The notes: generated from the letters alone by a model not told the origin. Positions 1 through 13,799 are shown, counted from the first letter of the stretch. The stretch is 64,000 nucleotides of DNA from Euonymus europaeus (GCA_963580455.1 OY756958.1:8878501-8942500), one strand, 5' to 3'. Made by a program: numbers and translations.

Positions 1-1440
1 TAGGAAGCTTACACTCGTAAAATTTGATATAGAATAACAATAAAAAGTGTACACCGAGCAACTTTTATGTTCTGAAGTTGCTCAACTCTCTCTATTGAGT
101 AGCTTTAAAAGTTTTTGTCCATTTGTCATAGAAAGTTGGGGTTTTGGCATCGAAATAATCTAGGAAGCTTATACTCGAAAATTTGACATAGAAGAACTAT
201 AAAAAGTGTACACCGAGCAACTTTGATAGTCCGAAGTTGCAGAACTCTCTCTATGGAGGAGCTTTTAACGTTTTTGTCCATTTGTCATAGAAAGTTGGGG
301 TTTTGGCATCGAAATAATCTAGGATGCTTATAGTCATAAAATTTGACATAGAAGAACAATAAAAAGTGTACACCAAGCAACTTTTATGTTCCAAAGTTGC
401 TCAACTCTCTATATGGAGTAGCTTTAAACGGTTTTGTCCATTTGTCATAGAAAGTTGGTGTTTTGGAATCGAAATAATCTAGAAAGCTTATACTCGTAAA
501 ATTTGACATAGAATAACAATAAAAAGTGTACACCGAGCAACTTTTATGGTCCGAAGTTGCTCAACTCTCTTTATGGAGCGGCTTTTAACGGTTTTGTCGA
601 TTTGTCATTGATAGTTGGTGTTTTGCCATCGAAATAATCTAGGAAGCATAAACTCGTAAAATTTGACATAGAAGAACAACAAAAAGTGTACACCGAGCAA
701 CTTTAATAGTCCGAAGTTGCTCAACTCACTCTATGGAGGAGCTTTAAACGGTTTTGTCCTTTTATCATAGAAAGTTGGGTTTTTGGCATCGAAATAATCT
801 AGAAAGCTTATACTCGTAAAATTTGACATAGAATAACAATAAAAAGTGTACACCGAGCAACTTTGATTGTCCGAAATAGCACAACTCACTCTATGGAGGA
901 GCTTTAAACGGTTTTGTCCATTTGTCATAGAAAGTTGGGGTTTTGGAATCGAAATAATCTAGGAAGCTTATACACGTAAAATTTGACATAGAAGAACAAT
1001 AAAAAGTGTACACCGAGCAACTTTGATAGTCCGAAGTTGCACAACTCACTCTATGTAGGAGCTTTTAATGTTTTTGTCCATTTGTCATAGAAAGTTGGGG
1101 TTTTGGCATCGAAATAATCTAGGATGCTTATAGTCGTAAAATTTGACATAGAAGAAAAATAAAAAGTGTACACCGAGCAACTTTTATGGTCCGAAGTTGC
1201 TCAACTCTCTCTATGGAGGAGCTTTTTACGTTTTTGTCCGTTTGTCTTGTAAAGTTGGTGTTTTCACGTCGAAATAATCTACGAAGCTTATACTCGTAAA
1301 ATTTGACATAGAAGAACAATAAAAAGTTTACACCGAGCAACTTTGATAGTCCGAAGTTGCTCAACTCACTCTATGGAGGAGCTTTAAACGGTTTTGTCCA
1401 TTTGTCATAGAAAGTTGGGGTTTTGGCATCGAAATAATCT

Positions 1441-1760
1441 AGGAAGCTTATACTCATAAAATTTGACGTAGAAGAACAATAAAAAGTGTACAATGAGCAA
1501 CTTTGATGGTCCGGAATTGCTCAACTCTCACTATGAAGTAGCTTTTAACGGTTTTGCTCATTTCTTATTGATAGTTGAGGTTTTAGCATCAAAATAATCC
1601 AGCAAGCATATACTCGTAAAATTTGATATAGAAGAACAACAAAAAGTGTACATCGAGCAACTTTGATAGTCCGAAGTTGCTCAACTCACTCTATGGAGGA
1701 GCTTTAAACGGTTTTGTCCATTTGTCATAGAAAGTTGAGGTTTTGGCATTGAAATAATCT
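1441..1760. repeat. Divergent two-monomer marker (GGAATTGCTC class + AGCAAGCATATAC class)
   Basis: The first monomer reads TTTGACGTAG, GTACAATGAG, GGTCCGGAATTGCTC, CTCACTATGAAGTAGC and GCTCATTTCTTATTGATAG. The second starts AGCAAGCATATACTC and has GAACAACAAAAAGTGTACATC. The pair recurs as a fixed couple in most of the array, first monomers at 1441, 3007, 4590, 6028, 7788, 9354, 10154, 12697, 14280, 17143, 18726, 25446, 28913, 33691, 36090, 37530, 44348, 46007, 47430, 49189, 50786, 57138, 59360, 60000 and 61756 (some are hybrid at one end). In this class the long dyad is reduced to 6-bp outer arms GAGCAA/TTGCTC. Confidence 0.85.
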
Positions 1761-1903
1761 AGGAAGCTTATACTCGTAAAATTTGACATAGAAGAACAAT
1801 AAAAAGTGTACACCGAGCAACTTTGATAGTCCAAAGTTGCACAACTCACTCTATGGAGGAGCTTTTAACGTTGAAAGTTGGGGTTTTGGAATCGAAATAA
1901 TCT
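1761..1903. repeat. 143-bp monomer with a 17-bp deletion (first of 17)
   Basis: The read AACGTTGAAAGTTGGGG joins AACGTT to GAAAG and lacks reference positions 113-129 (TTTGTCCATTTGTCATA). Identical breakpoints occur in monomers starting at 1761, 2384, 3487, 8108, 8251, 10634, 13177, 15080, 17623, 25926, 26229, 29233, 46487, 51266, 53967, 57618 and 62236. One origin followed by spread within HOR units is the simplest reading. The deletion removes most of the second internal direct-repeat copy and one A/T-tract turn. Confidence 0.95.
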
Positions 1904-4900
1904 AGGAAGCTTATACTCGTAAAATTTGACATAGAAGAACAATAAAAAGTGTACACCGAGCAACTTTGAAATTCCGAAGTTGTACAACTCTCTCTATGGA
2001 GGAGCTTTTAACGTTTTTGTCCATTTGTCATAGAAAATTGGGGTTTTGGCATCGAAATAATCTAGGATGCTTATAGTCATAAAATTTGACATAGAAGAAC
2101 AATAAAAAGTGTACACCGAGCAACTTTTATGGACCAAAGTTGCTCAACTCTCTCTATGGAGTAGCTTTAAACGGTTTTGTCCATTTGTCATAAAAAGTTG
2201 GGGTTTTGGAATCGAAATATTCTAGGAAGCTTATACTCGTAAAATTTGATATAGAATAACAATAAAAAGTGTACACCGAGCAACTTTGATTGTCCGAAGT
2301 AGCACAACTCACTCTATGCAGGAGCTTTAAACGGTTTTGTCCATTTGTCATAGAAAGTTGGGGTTTTGGAATCGAAATAATCTAGGAAACTTATACTTGT
2401 AAAATTTGACATAGAAGAACAATAAAAAGTGTACACCGAGCAACTTTGATAGTCCGAAGTTGCACAACTCACTCTATGGAGGAGCTTTTAACGTTGAAAG
2501 TTGGGGTTTTGGAATCGAAATAATCTAGCAAGCTTATACTCGTAAAATTTGACATAGAAGAACAATAAAAAGTGTACACCGAGCAACTTTGATAGTCCGA
2601 AGTTGAAGAACTCTCTCTATGGAGGAGCTTTTAACGTTTTTTTCCATTTGTCATAGAAAGTTGGGGTTTTGGCATCGAAATAATCTAGGATGCTTATAGT
2701 CATAAAATTTGACATAGATGAACAATAAAAAGTGTACACCGAGCAACTTTTATGTTCCAAAGTTGCTCAACTCTCTATATGGAGTAGCTTTAAGCGGTTT
2801 TGTCCATTTGTCATAGAAAGTTGGGGTTTTGGAATCGAAATAATCTTGGAAGCTTATACTCGTAAAATTTGACATAGAATAACAATAAAAAGTGTACACC
2901 GAGCAACTTTTATGGTCCGAAGTTGCTCAACTCTCTCTATGGAGTGGCTTTTAACGGTTTTGTCGATTTGTCATTGATAGTTGGTGTTTTGGCATCGAAA
3001 TAATCTAGGAAGCATAAACTCGTAAAATTTGACATAGAAGAACAACAAAAAGTGTACACCGAGCAACTTTGATGGTCCGGAATTGCTCAACTCTCACTAT
3101 GAAGTAGCTTTTAACGGTTTTGCTCATTTCTTATTGATAGTTGAGGTTTTGGCATCAAAATAATCCAGCAAGCATATACTCGTAAAGTTTGACATAAAAG
3201 AACAACAAAAAGTGTACATCGAGCAACTTTGATAGTCCGAAGTTGCTCAACTCACTCTATGGAGGAGCTTTAAACGGTTTTGTCCATTTGTTATAGAAAG
3301 TTGGGGTTTTGGCATCGAAATAATCTAGGAAGCTTATACTCGTAAAATTTGACATAGAAGAACAATAAAAAGTGTACAACGAGCAACTTTGATAGTCCGA
3401 AGTTGCACAACTCTCTCTATGGAGGAGCTTTTAACGTTTTTGTCCATTTGTCATAGAAAGTTGGGGTTTTGGAATCAAAATAATCTAGGAAACTTATACT
3501 TGTAAAATTTGACATAGAAGAACAATAAAAAGTGTACACCGAGCAACTTTGATAGTCCAAAGTTGCACAACTCACTCTATGGAGGAGCTTTTAACGTTGA
3601 AAGTTGGGGTTTTGGAATCGAAATAATCTAGGAAGCTTATACTCGTAAAATTTGACATAGAAGAACAATAAAAAGTGTACACCGAGCAACTTTGAAATTC
3701 CGAAGTTGTACAACTCTCTCTATGGAGGAGCTTTTAACGTTTTTGTCCATTTGTCATAGAAAATTGGGGTTTTGGCATCGAAATAATCTAGGATGCTTAT
3801 AGTCATAAAATTTGACATAGAAGAACAATAAAAAGTGTACACCGAGCAACTTTTATGGACCAAAGTTGCTCAACTCTCTCTATGGAGTAGCTTTAAACGG
3901 TTTTGTCCATTTGTCATAAAAAGTTGGGGTTTTGGAATCGAAATATTCTAGGAAGCTTATACTCGTAAAATTTGATATAGAATAACAATAAAAAGTGTAC
4001 ACCGAGCAACTTTGATTGTCCGAAGTAGCACAACTCACTCTATGCAGGAGCTTTAAACGGTTTTGTCCATTTGTCATAGAAAGATGGGGTTTTGGAATCG
4101 AAGTAATCTAGGAAGCTTATACACGTAAAATTTGACATAGAAGAACAATAAAAAGTGTACACCGAGCAACTTTGATAGTCCGAAGTTGCACAACTCACTC
4201 TATGTTGGAGCTTTTAATGTTTTTGTCCATTTGTCATAGAAAGTTGGGGTTTTGGCATCGAAATAATCTAGGATGCTTATAGTCGTAAAATTTGACATAG
4301 AAGAAAAATAAAAAGTGTACACCGAGCAACTTTTATGGTCCGAAGTTGCTCGACTCTCTCTATAGAGGAGCTTTTAACGTTTTTGTCCATTTGTCTTGTA
4401 AAGTTGGTGTTTTCACGTCGAAATAATCTACAAAGCTTATGCTCGTAAAATTTGACATAGAAGAACAATAAAAAGTTTACACCGACCAACTTTGATAGTC
4501 CGAAGTTGCTCAACTCACTCTATGGAGGAGCTTTAAACGGTTTTGTCCATTTGTCATAGAAAGTTGGTGTTTTGGCATCGAAATAATCTAGGAAGCTTAT
4601 ACTCATAAAATTTGACGTAGAAGAACAATAAAAAGTGTACAATGAGCAACTTTGATGGTCCGGAATTGCTCAACTCTCACTATGAAGTAGCTTTTAACGG
4701 TTTTCCTCATTTCTTATTGATAGTTGAGGTTTTGGCATCAAAATAATCCAGCAAGCATATACTCGTAAAATTTGACATAGAAGAACAACAAAAAGTGTAC
4801 ATCGACCAACTTTGATAGTCCGAAGTTGCTCAACTCAATCTATGGAGGAGCTTTGAACGATTTTGTCCATTTGTCATAGAAAGTTGGGGTTTTGGCATCG

Positions 4901-6347
4901 AAATAATCTAGGAAGCTTATACTCGTAAAATTTGACATAGAAGAACAATAAAAAGTGTACAACGAGCAACTTTGATAGTCCGAAGTTGCACAACTCTCTC
5001 TATGGAGGAGCTTTTAACGTTTTTGTCCATTAGTCATAGAAAGTTGGGGTTTTGGCATCGAAATAATCTAGGATGCTTATAGTCATAAAATTTGACATAG
5101 AAGAACAATAAAAAGTGTACACCGAGCACCTTTTATGGTCCAAAGTTGCTCAACTCTCTCTATGGAGTAGCTTTAAACGGTTTTGTCCATTTGTCATAAA
5201 AAGTTGGGGTTTTGGAATCGAAATAATCTAGGAAGCTTATACTCGTAAAATTTGATATAGAATAACAATAAAAAGTGTACACCGAGCAACTTTGATTGTC
5301 CGAAGTAGCACAACTCACTCTATGGAGGAGCTTTAAACGGTTTTGTCCATTTGTCATAGAAAGATGGGGTTTTGGAATCGAAATAATCTAGGAAGCTTAT
5401 ACACGTAAAATTTGACATAGAACAACAATAAAAAGTGTACACAAAGCAACTTTGACTGTCCGAAGTTGCACAACTCACTCTATGTAGGAGCTTTTAATGT
5501 TTTTGTCCATTTGTCATAGAAAGTTGGGGTTTTGGCATCGAAATAATCTAGGATGCTTATAGTCGTAAAATTTCACATAGAAGAAAAATAAAAAGTGTAC
5601 ACCGAGCAACTTTTATGGTCGAAGTTGCTCAACTCTCTCTATGGAGGAGCTTTTAACGTTTTTGTCCATTTGTTATAGAAAGTTGGGGTTTTGGCATCGA
5701 AACAATCTAGGATGCTTATAGTCATAAAATTTGACATAGAAAACAATAAAAAGTGTACGCCGAGCAACTTTTATGGTCCGAAGTTGCTCAACTCTCTCTA
5801 TGGAGGAGCTTTTAACGTTTTTATCCATTTGTCTTGTAAAGTTGGTGTTTTCACATCGAAATAATCTACGAAGCTTATACCCGTAAAATTTGACATAGAA
5901 GAACAATAAAAAGTTTACACCGAGCAACTTTGATAGTCCGAAGTTGCTCAACTCACTCTATGGAGGAGCTTTAAACGGTTTTGTCCATTTGTCATAGAAA
6001 GTTGGGGTTTTGGAATCGAAATAATCTAGGAAGCTTATACTCGTAAAATTTGACGTAGAAGAACAATAAAAAGTGTACAATGAGCAACTTTGATGGTCCG
6101 GAATTGCTCAACTCTCACTATGAAGTAGCTTTTAACGGTTTTGCTCATTTCTTATTGATAGTTAAGGTTTAGGCATCAAAATAATCCAGCAAGCATATAC
6201 TCGTAAAATTTGACATAGAAGAACAACAAAAAGTGTACATCGAGCAACTTTGATAGTCCGAAGTTGCTCAACTCACTCTATGGAGGAGCTTTAAACGGTT
6301 TTGTCCATTTGTCATAGAAAGTTGGAGTTTTGGAATCGAAATAATCT

Positions 6348-8250
6348 AGGAAGCTTACACTCGTAAAATTTGATATAGAATAACAATAAAAAGTGTACAC
6401 CGAGCAACTTTTATGTTCTGAAGTTGCTCAACTCTCTCTATTGAGTAGCTTTAAAAGTTTTTGTCCATTTGTCATAGAAAGTTGGGGTTTTGGCATCGAA
6501 ATAATCTAGGAAGCTTATACTCGTAAAATTTGACATAGAAGAACAATAAAAAGTGTACACCGAGCAACTTTGACAGTCCGAAGTTGCAGAACTCTCTCTA
6601 TGGAGGAGCTTTTAACGTTTTTGTCCATTTGTCATAGAAAGTTGGGGTTTTGGCATCGAAATAATCTAGGATGCTTATAGTCATAAAATTTGACATAGAA
6701 GAACAATAAAAAGTGTACACCGAGCAACTTTTATGTTCCAAAGTTGCTCAACTCTCTATATGGAGTAGCTTTAAACGGTTTTGTCCATTTGTCATAGAAA
6801 GTTGGGGTTTTGGAATCGAAATAATCTAGGAAGCTTATACTCGTAAAATTTGACATAGAATAACAATAAAAAGTGTACACCGAGCAACTTTTATGGTCCG
6901 AAGTTGCTCAACTCTCTCTATGGAGTGGCTTTTAATGGTTTTGTCGATTTGTCATTGATAGTTGGTGTTTTGGCATCGAAATAATCTAGGAAGCATAAAC
7001 TCGTAAAATTTGACATAGAAGAACAACAAAAAGTGTACACCGAGCAACTTTAATAGTCCGAAGTTGCTCAACTCACTCTATGGAGGAGCTTTAAACGGTT
7101 TTGTCCTTTTATCATAGAAAGTTGGGTTTTTGGCATCGAAATAATCTAGAAAGCTTATACTCGTAAAATTTGACATAGAATAACAAAAAAAAGTGTACAC
7201 CGAGCAACTTTGATTGTCCGAAGTAGCACAACTCACTCTATGGAGGAGCTTTAAATGGTTTTGTCCATTTGTCAAAGAAAGTTGGGGTTTTGGAATCGAA
7301 ATAATCTAGGAAGCTTATACACGTAAAATTTGACATAGAAGAACAATAAAAAGTGTACACCGAGCAACTTTGATAGTCCGAAGTTGCACAACTCACTCTA
7401 TGTAGGAGCTTTTAATGTTTTTGTCCATTTGTCATAGAAAGTTGGGGTTTTGGCATCGAAATAATCTAGGATGCTTATAGTCGTAAAATTTGACATAGAA
7501 GAAAAATAAAAAGTGTACACCGAGCAACTTTTATGGTCCGAAGTTGCTCAACTCTCTCTATGGAGGAGCTTTTTACGTTTTTGTCCATTTGTCTTGTAAA
7601 GTTGGTGTTTTCACGTCGAAATAATCTACGATGCTTATACTCTTAAAATTTGACATAGAAGAACAATAAAAAGTTTACACCGAGCAACTTTGATAGTCCG
7701 AAGTTGCTCAACTCACTCTATGGAGGAGCTTTAAACGGTTTTGTCCATTTGTCATAGAAAGTTGGGGTTTTGGCATCGAAATAATCTAGGAAGCTTATAC
7801 TCATAAAATTTGACGTAGAAGAACAATAAAAAGTGTACAATGAGCAACTTTGATGGTCCGGAATTGCTCAACTCTCACTATGAAGTAGCTTTTAACGGTT
7901 TTGCTCATTTCTTATTGATAGTTGAGGTTTTAGCATCAAAATAATCCAGCAAGCATATACTCGTAAAATTTGATATAGAAGAACAACAAAAAGTGTACAT
8001 CGAGCAACTTTGATAGTCCGAAGTTGCTCAACTCACTCTATGGAGGAGCTTTAAACGGTTTTGTCCATTTGTCATAGAAAGTTGGGGTTTTGGCATCGAA
8101 ATAATCTAGGAAGCTTATACTCATAAAATTTGACATAGAAGAACAATAAAAAGTGTACAACGAGCAACTTTGATAGTCCGAAGTTGCACAACTCTCTCTA
8201 TGGAGGAGCTTTTAACGTTGAAAGTTAGGGTTTTGGAATCGAAATAATCC
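6348..8250. repeat. Second copy of the 2-1903 block (offset 6347)
   Basis: Twelve monomers repeat the order and most private bases of 2-1903, for example TTACACTCG at the start, AAGCATAAACTCG at 6991 and ATCATAGAAAG at 7111. By eye I count roughly 20 differences over 1.9 kb, about 99% identity. The last monomer, 8108-8250, has the 17-bp deletion like its partner at 1761-1903. After 8250 the second copy has one extra 143-bp monomer, and the offset becomes 6490. Confidence 0.8.
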
Positions 8251-8393
8251 AGGAAGCTTATACTCGTAAAATTTGACATAGAAGAACAATAAAAAGTGTA
8301 CACCGAGCAACTTTGATAGTCCGAAGTTGCACAACTCACTCTATGGAGGAGCTTTTAACGTTGAAAGTTAGGGTTTTGGAATCGAAATAATCC
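8108..8393. repeat. Two adjacent 143-bp monomers
   Basis: Monomers 8108-8250 and 8251-8393 both carry the 17-bp deletion and both read AAAGTTAGGGTTTTGG and AATCCAGGAAGC at their 3' ends. These private variants occur together nowhere else that I noticed, so the second is probably a direct duplicate of the first. This is the only place where two 143-bp monomers touch. Confidence 0.85.
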
Positions 8394-8873
8394 AGGAAGC
8401 TTATACTCGTAAAATTTGACATAGAAGAACAATAAAAAGTGTACACCGAGCAACTTTGAAATTCCGAAGTTGTACAACTCTCTCTATGGAGGAGCTTTTA
8501 ACGTTTTTGTCCATTTGTCATACAAAATTGGGGTTTTGGCATCGAAATAATCTAGGATGCTTATAGTCATAAAATTTGACATAGAAGAACAATAAAAAGT
8601 GTACACCGAGCAACTTTTATGGACCAAAGTTGCTCAACTCTCTCTATGGAGTTGCTTTAAACGGTTTTGTCCATTTGTCATAAAAAGTTGGGGTTTTGGA
8701 ATCGAAATATTCTAGGAAGCTTATACTCGTAAAATTTGATATAGAATAACAATAAAAAGTGTACACCGAGCAACTTTGATTGTCCGAAGTAGCACAACTC
8801 ACTCTATGGAGGAGCTTTAAACGGTTTTGTCCATTTGTCATAGAAAGATGGGGTTTTGGAATCGAAGTAATCT
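8394..8873. repeat. Three-monomer run shared with 1904-2383 and 3630-4109
   Basis: The run begins with the TTTGAAATTCC monomer containing the 12-bp palindrome AGTTGTACAACT, then an AGGATGCTTATAGTCAT monomer with TTATGGACC, then one with TTGATATAG. Copies at 1904 and 3630 look identical. The copy at 8394 differs by a few bases, for example CATACAAAATTG at 8520 and GAGTTGC at 8650. The match to 3630 continues past 8873, sharing the private base in ATCGAAGTAATC, so this stretch came from the 3630 copy. Confidence 0.8.
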
Positions 8874-11800
8874 AGGAAGCTTATACACGTAAAATTTGAC
8901 ATAGAAGAACAATAAAAAGTGTACACCGAGCAACTTTGATAGTCCGAAGTTGCACAACTCACTCTATGTAGGAGCTTTTAATGTTTCTGTCCATTTGTCA
9001 TAGAAAGTTGGGGTTTTGGCATCGAAATAATCTAGGATGCTTATAGTCGTAAAATTTGACATAGAAGAAAAATAAAAAGTGTACACCGAGCAACTTTTAT
9101 GGTCCGAAGTTGCTCAACTCTCTCTATGGAGGAGCTTTTTACGTTTTTGTCCATTTGTCTTGTAAAGTTGGTGTTTTCACGTCGAAATAATCTACGAAGC
9201 TTATACTCGTAAAATTTGACATTAAAGAACAATAAAAAGTTTACACCGAGCAACTTTGATAGTCCGAAGTTGCTCAACTCACTCTATGGAGGAGCTTTAA
9301 ACGGTTTTGTCCATTTGTCATAGAAAGTTGGGGTTTTGGCATCGAAATAATCTAGGAAGCTTATACTCATAAAATTTGACGTAGAAGAACAATAAAAAGT
9401 GTACAATGAGCAACTTTGATGGTCCGGAATTGCTCAACTCTCACTATGAAGTAGCTTTTAACGGTTTTGCTCATTTCTTATTGATAGTTGAGGTTTTAGC
9501 ATCAAAATAAACCAGCAAGCATATACTCGTAAAATTTGATATAGAAGAACAACAAAAAGTGTACATCGAGCAACTTTGATAGTCCGAAGTTGCTCAACTC
9601 ATTCTATGGAGGAGCTTTAAACGGTTTTGTCCATTTGTCATAGAAAGTTGGGGTTTTGGCATCGAAATAATCTAGGAAGCTTATACTCATAAAATTTGAC
9701 ATAGAAGAACAATAAAAAGTGTACAACGAGCAACTTTGATAGTCCGAAGTTGCACAACTCTCTCTATGGAGGAGCTTTTAACGTTTTTGTCCATTTGTCA
9801 TAGAAAGTTGGGGTTTTGGAATCGAAATAATCTAGGAAACTTATACTTGTAAAATTTGACATAGAAGAACAATAAAAAGTGTACACCGAGCAACTTTGAT
9901 AATCCGAAGTTGCACAACTCACTCTATGTTGGAGCTTTTAATGTTTTTGTCCATTTGTTATAGAAAGTTGGGGTTTTGGCATCGAAATAATCTAGGATGC
10001 TTATAGTCGTAAAATTTGACATAGAAGAAAAATAAAAAGTGTACACCGAGCAACTTTTATGGTCTGAAGTTTCTCAACTCTCTCTATAGAGGAGCTTTTA
10101 ACGTTTTTGTCCATTTGTCATAGAAAGTTGGGGTTTTGGCATCGAAATAATCTAGGAAGCTCATACTCATAAAATTTGACGTACAAGAACAATAAAAAGT
10201 GTACACTGAGCAACTTTGCTGGTCCGGAATTGCTCAACTCTCACTATGAAGTAGCTTTTAACGGTTTTGCTCATTTACTATTGATAGTTGAGGTTTTGGC
10301 ATCAAAATAATCCAGCAAGCATATACTCGTAAAGTTTGACATAAAAGAACAACAAAAAGTGTACATCGAGCAACTTTGATAGTCCGAAGTTGCTCAACTC
10401 ACTCTATGGAGGAGCTTTAAACGGTTTTGTCCATTTGTCATAGAAAGTTTGGGTTTTGGCATCGAAATAATCTAGGAAGCTTATACTCGTAAAATTTGAC
10501 ATAGAAGAACAATAAAAAGTGTACAACGAGCAACTTTGATAGTCCGAAGTTGCACAACTCTCTCTATGGAGGAGTTTTTAACGTTTTTGTCCATTTGTCA
10601 TAGAAAGTTGGGGTTTTGGAATCGAAATAATCTAGGAAACTTATACTTGTAAAATTTGACATAGAAGAACAACAAAAAGTGTACACCGAGCAACTTTGAT
10701 AGTCCGAAGTTGCACAACTCACTCTATGGAGGAGCTTTTAGCGTTGAAAGTTGGGGTTTTGGAATCGAAATAATCTAGGAAGGTTATACTCGTAAAATTT
10801 GACATAGAATAACAATTAAAAGTGTACACCGAGCAACTTTTATGTTCTGAAGTTGCTCAACTCTCTCTATTGAGTAGCTTTAAAAGTTTTTGTCCATTAG
10901 TCATAGAAAGTTGGGGTTTTGGCATCGAAATAATCTAGGAAGCTTATACTCGTAAAATTTGACATAGAAGAAAAATAAAAAGTGTACACCGAGCAACTTT
11001 GATAGTCCGAAGTTGCAGAACTCTCTCTATGGAGGAGCTTTTAACGTTTTTATCCATTTGTCATAGAAAGTTGGGGTTTTGGCATCGAAATAATCTAGGA
11101 TGCTTATAGTCATAAAATTTGACATAGAAGAACAATAAAAAGTGTACACCGAGCAACTTTTATGTTCCAAAGTTGCTCAACTCTCTCTATGGAGTAGCTT
11201 TAAACGGTTTTGTTCATTTGTCATAGAAAGTTTGGGTTTTGGAATCGAAATAATCTAGGAAGCTTATACTCGTAAAATTTGACATAGAATAACAATAAAA
11301 AGTGTACACCGAGCAACTTTTATGGTCCGAAGTTGCTCAACTCTCTCTATGGAGTGGCTTTTAACGGTTTTGTCGATTTGTCATTGATAGTTGGTGTTTT
11401 GGCATCGAAATAATCTAGGAAGCATATACTCGTAAAATTTGACATAGAAGAACAACAAAAAGTGTACACCGAGCAACTTTAATAGTCCAAAGTTGCTCAA
11501 CTCACTCTATGGAGGAGCTTTAAACGGTTTTGTCCTTTTGTCATAGAAAGTTGGGTTTTTGGCATCGAAATAATCTAGAAAGCTTATACTCGTAAAATTT
11601 GACATATAATAACAATAAAAAGTGTACACCGAGCAACTTTGATTGTCCGAAGTAGCACAACTCACTCTATAGAGGAGCTTTAAACGGTTTTGTCCATTTG
11701 TCATAGAAAGTTGGGGTTTTGGAATCGAAATAATCTAGGAAGCTTATACACGTAAAATTTGACATAGAAGAACAATAAAAAGTGTACACCGAGCAACTTT

Positions 11801-13799
11801 GATAGTCCGAAGTTGCACAACTCACTCTATGTAGGAGCTTTTAATGTTTTTGTCCATTTGTCATAGAAAGATGGTGTTTTGGCATCGAAATAATCTAGGA
11901 TGCTTATACTCGTAAAATTTAACATAGAAGAACAACAAAAAGTGTACACCGAGCAACTTTGATAGTTCGAAGTTGCTCAACTCACTCTATGGAGGAGCTT
12001 TAAACGGTTTTGTCCTTTTGTCATAGAAAGTTGGGTTTTTGGCATCGAAATAATCTAGAAAGCTTATACTCGTAAAATTTGACATAGAATAACAATAAAA
12101 AGTGTACACCGAGCAACTTTGATTGTCCGAAGTAGCACAACTCACTCTATGGAGGAGCTTTAAACGGTTTTGTCCATTTGTCATAGAAAGTTGGGGTTTT
12201 GGAATCGAAATAATCTAGGAAGCTTATACGCGTAAAATTTGACATAGAAGAACAATAAAAAGTGTACACCGAGCAACTTTGATAGTCCGAATTTGCACAA
12301 CTCACTCTATGTAGGAGCTTTTAATGTTTTTGTCCATTTGTCATAAAAAGTTGGGGTTTTGGAATCGAAATAATCTAGAATGCTTATAGTCGTAAAATTT
12401 GACATAGAAGAAAAATAAAAAGTGTAAACCGAGCAACTTTTATGGTCCGAAGTTGCTCAACTCTCTCTATGGAGGAGCTTTTAACGTTTTTGTCCATTTG
12501 TCTTGTAAAGTTAGTGTTTTCACGTCGAAATAATCTACGAAGCTTATACTCGTAAAATTTGACATAGAAGAACAATAAAAAGTTTACACCGAGCAACTTT
12601 GATAGTCCGAAGTTGCTCAACTCACTCTATGGAGGAGCTTTAAACGGTTTTGTCCATTTGCCATAGAAAGTTGGGGTTTTGGCATCGAAATAATCTAGGA
12701 AGCTTATACTCATAAAATTTGACGTAGAACAACAATAAAAAGTGTACAATGAGCAACTTTGATGGTCCGGAATTGCTCAACTCTCACTATGAAGTAGCTT
12801 TTAACGGTTTTGCTCGTTTCTTATTGGTAGTTGAGGTTTTGGCATCAAAATAATCCAGCAAGCATATACTCGTAAAATTTGATATAGAAGAACAACAAAA
12901 AGTGTACATCAAGCAACATTGATAGTCCGAAGTTGCTCAACTCACTCTATGGAGGAGCTTTAAACGGTTTTGTCCATTTGTCATAGAAAGTTGGGGTTTT
13001 GGCATCGAAATAATCTAGGAAGCTTTTACTCATAAAATTTGACATAGAAGAACAATAAAAAGTGTACAACGAGCAACTTTGATAGTCCGAAGTTGCACAA
13101 CTCTCTCTATGGAGGAGCTTTTAACGTTTTTGTCCATTTGTCATAGAAAGTTGGGGTTTTGGAATCGAAATAATCTAGGAAACTTATACTTGTAAAATTT
13201 GACATAGAAGAACAATAAAAAGTGTACACCGAGCAACTTTGATAGTCCGAAGTTGCACAACTCACTCTATGGAGGAGCTTTTAACGTTGAAAGTTGGGGT
13301 TTTGGAATCGAAATAATCTAGGAAGCTTATACTCGTAAAATTCGACATAGAAGAACAATAAAAAGTGTACACCGAGCAACTTTGAAATTCCGAAGTTGTA
13401 CAACTCTCTCTATGGAGGTGCTTTTAACTTTTTTCTCCATTTGTCATAGAAAGTTGGGGTTTTGGCATCGAAATAATCTAGGATGCTTATAGTCATAAAA
13501 TTTGACATAGAAGAACAATAAAAAGTGTACACCGAGCAACTTTTATGGACCAAAGTTGCTCAACTCTCTCTATGGAGTAGCTTTAAACGGTTTTGTCCAT
13601 TTGTCATAAAAAGTTGGGGTTTTGGAATCGAAATAATCTAGGAAGCTTATACTCGTAAAATTTGATATAGAATAACAATAAAAAGTGTTCACCGAGCAAC
13701 TTTGATTGTCCGAAGTAGCACAACTCACTCTATGGAGGAGCTTTAAACGGTTTTGTCCATTTGTCATAGAAAGATGGGGTTTTGGAATCGAAATAATCT
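8874..13799. repeat. 31-monomer repeat unit, copy 1 (4926 bp)
   Basis: This unit is followed directly by a second copy. Private variants mark it: ATGTTTCTGTCC (8983), GACATTAAAG (9218), AATAAACCAGC (9506) and ACTCATTCTATGG (9599) recur at +4926. Those after about 10260 (TCATTTACTATTG, AATTAAAAGTG, GACATATAATAAC, TTATACGCG) recur at +4446. It contains two 143-bp monomers (10634-10776, 13177-13319), so 4926 + 34 = 31 x 160. The left boundary lies between 8868 and 8984; I placed it on the monomer start. Confidence 0.88.

Larger units (their letters stand above)
2..6347. repeat. First copy of a 6.35-kb block, opening the window
   Basis: Monomer 2-161 (TTACACTCG start, TTGATATAG, TTATGTTCTG) recurs at 6348-6507, and the same order of monomer classes follows for about 1.9 kb, giving a 6347-bp offset. 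Inside the block, 1904-2383 and 3630-4109 are the same three-monomer run at a 1726-bp offset. The block holds three 143-bp monomers (1761-1903, 2384-2526, 3487-3629), one 159-bp monomer at 162-320, and two adjacent 159-bp monomers at 5550-5708 and 5709-5867. The window starts inside the array, so the left limit is unknown. Confidence 0.75.

Noticed and set aside
8224..8240. Telomere-like TTAGGGTTTT
   Set aside because: A one-base variant of the monomer's TTGGGGTTTTGG, once per monomer and not tandem. Likewise TTGGGGTTTT is not a telomere repeat or G-quadruplex motif, as there is only one G-run per 160 bp.
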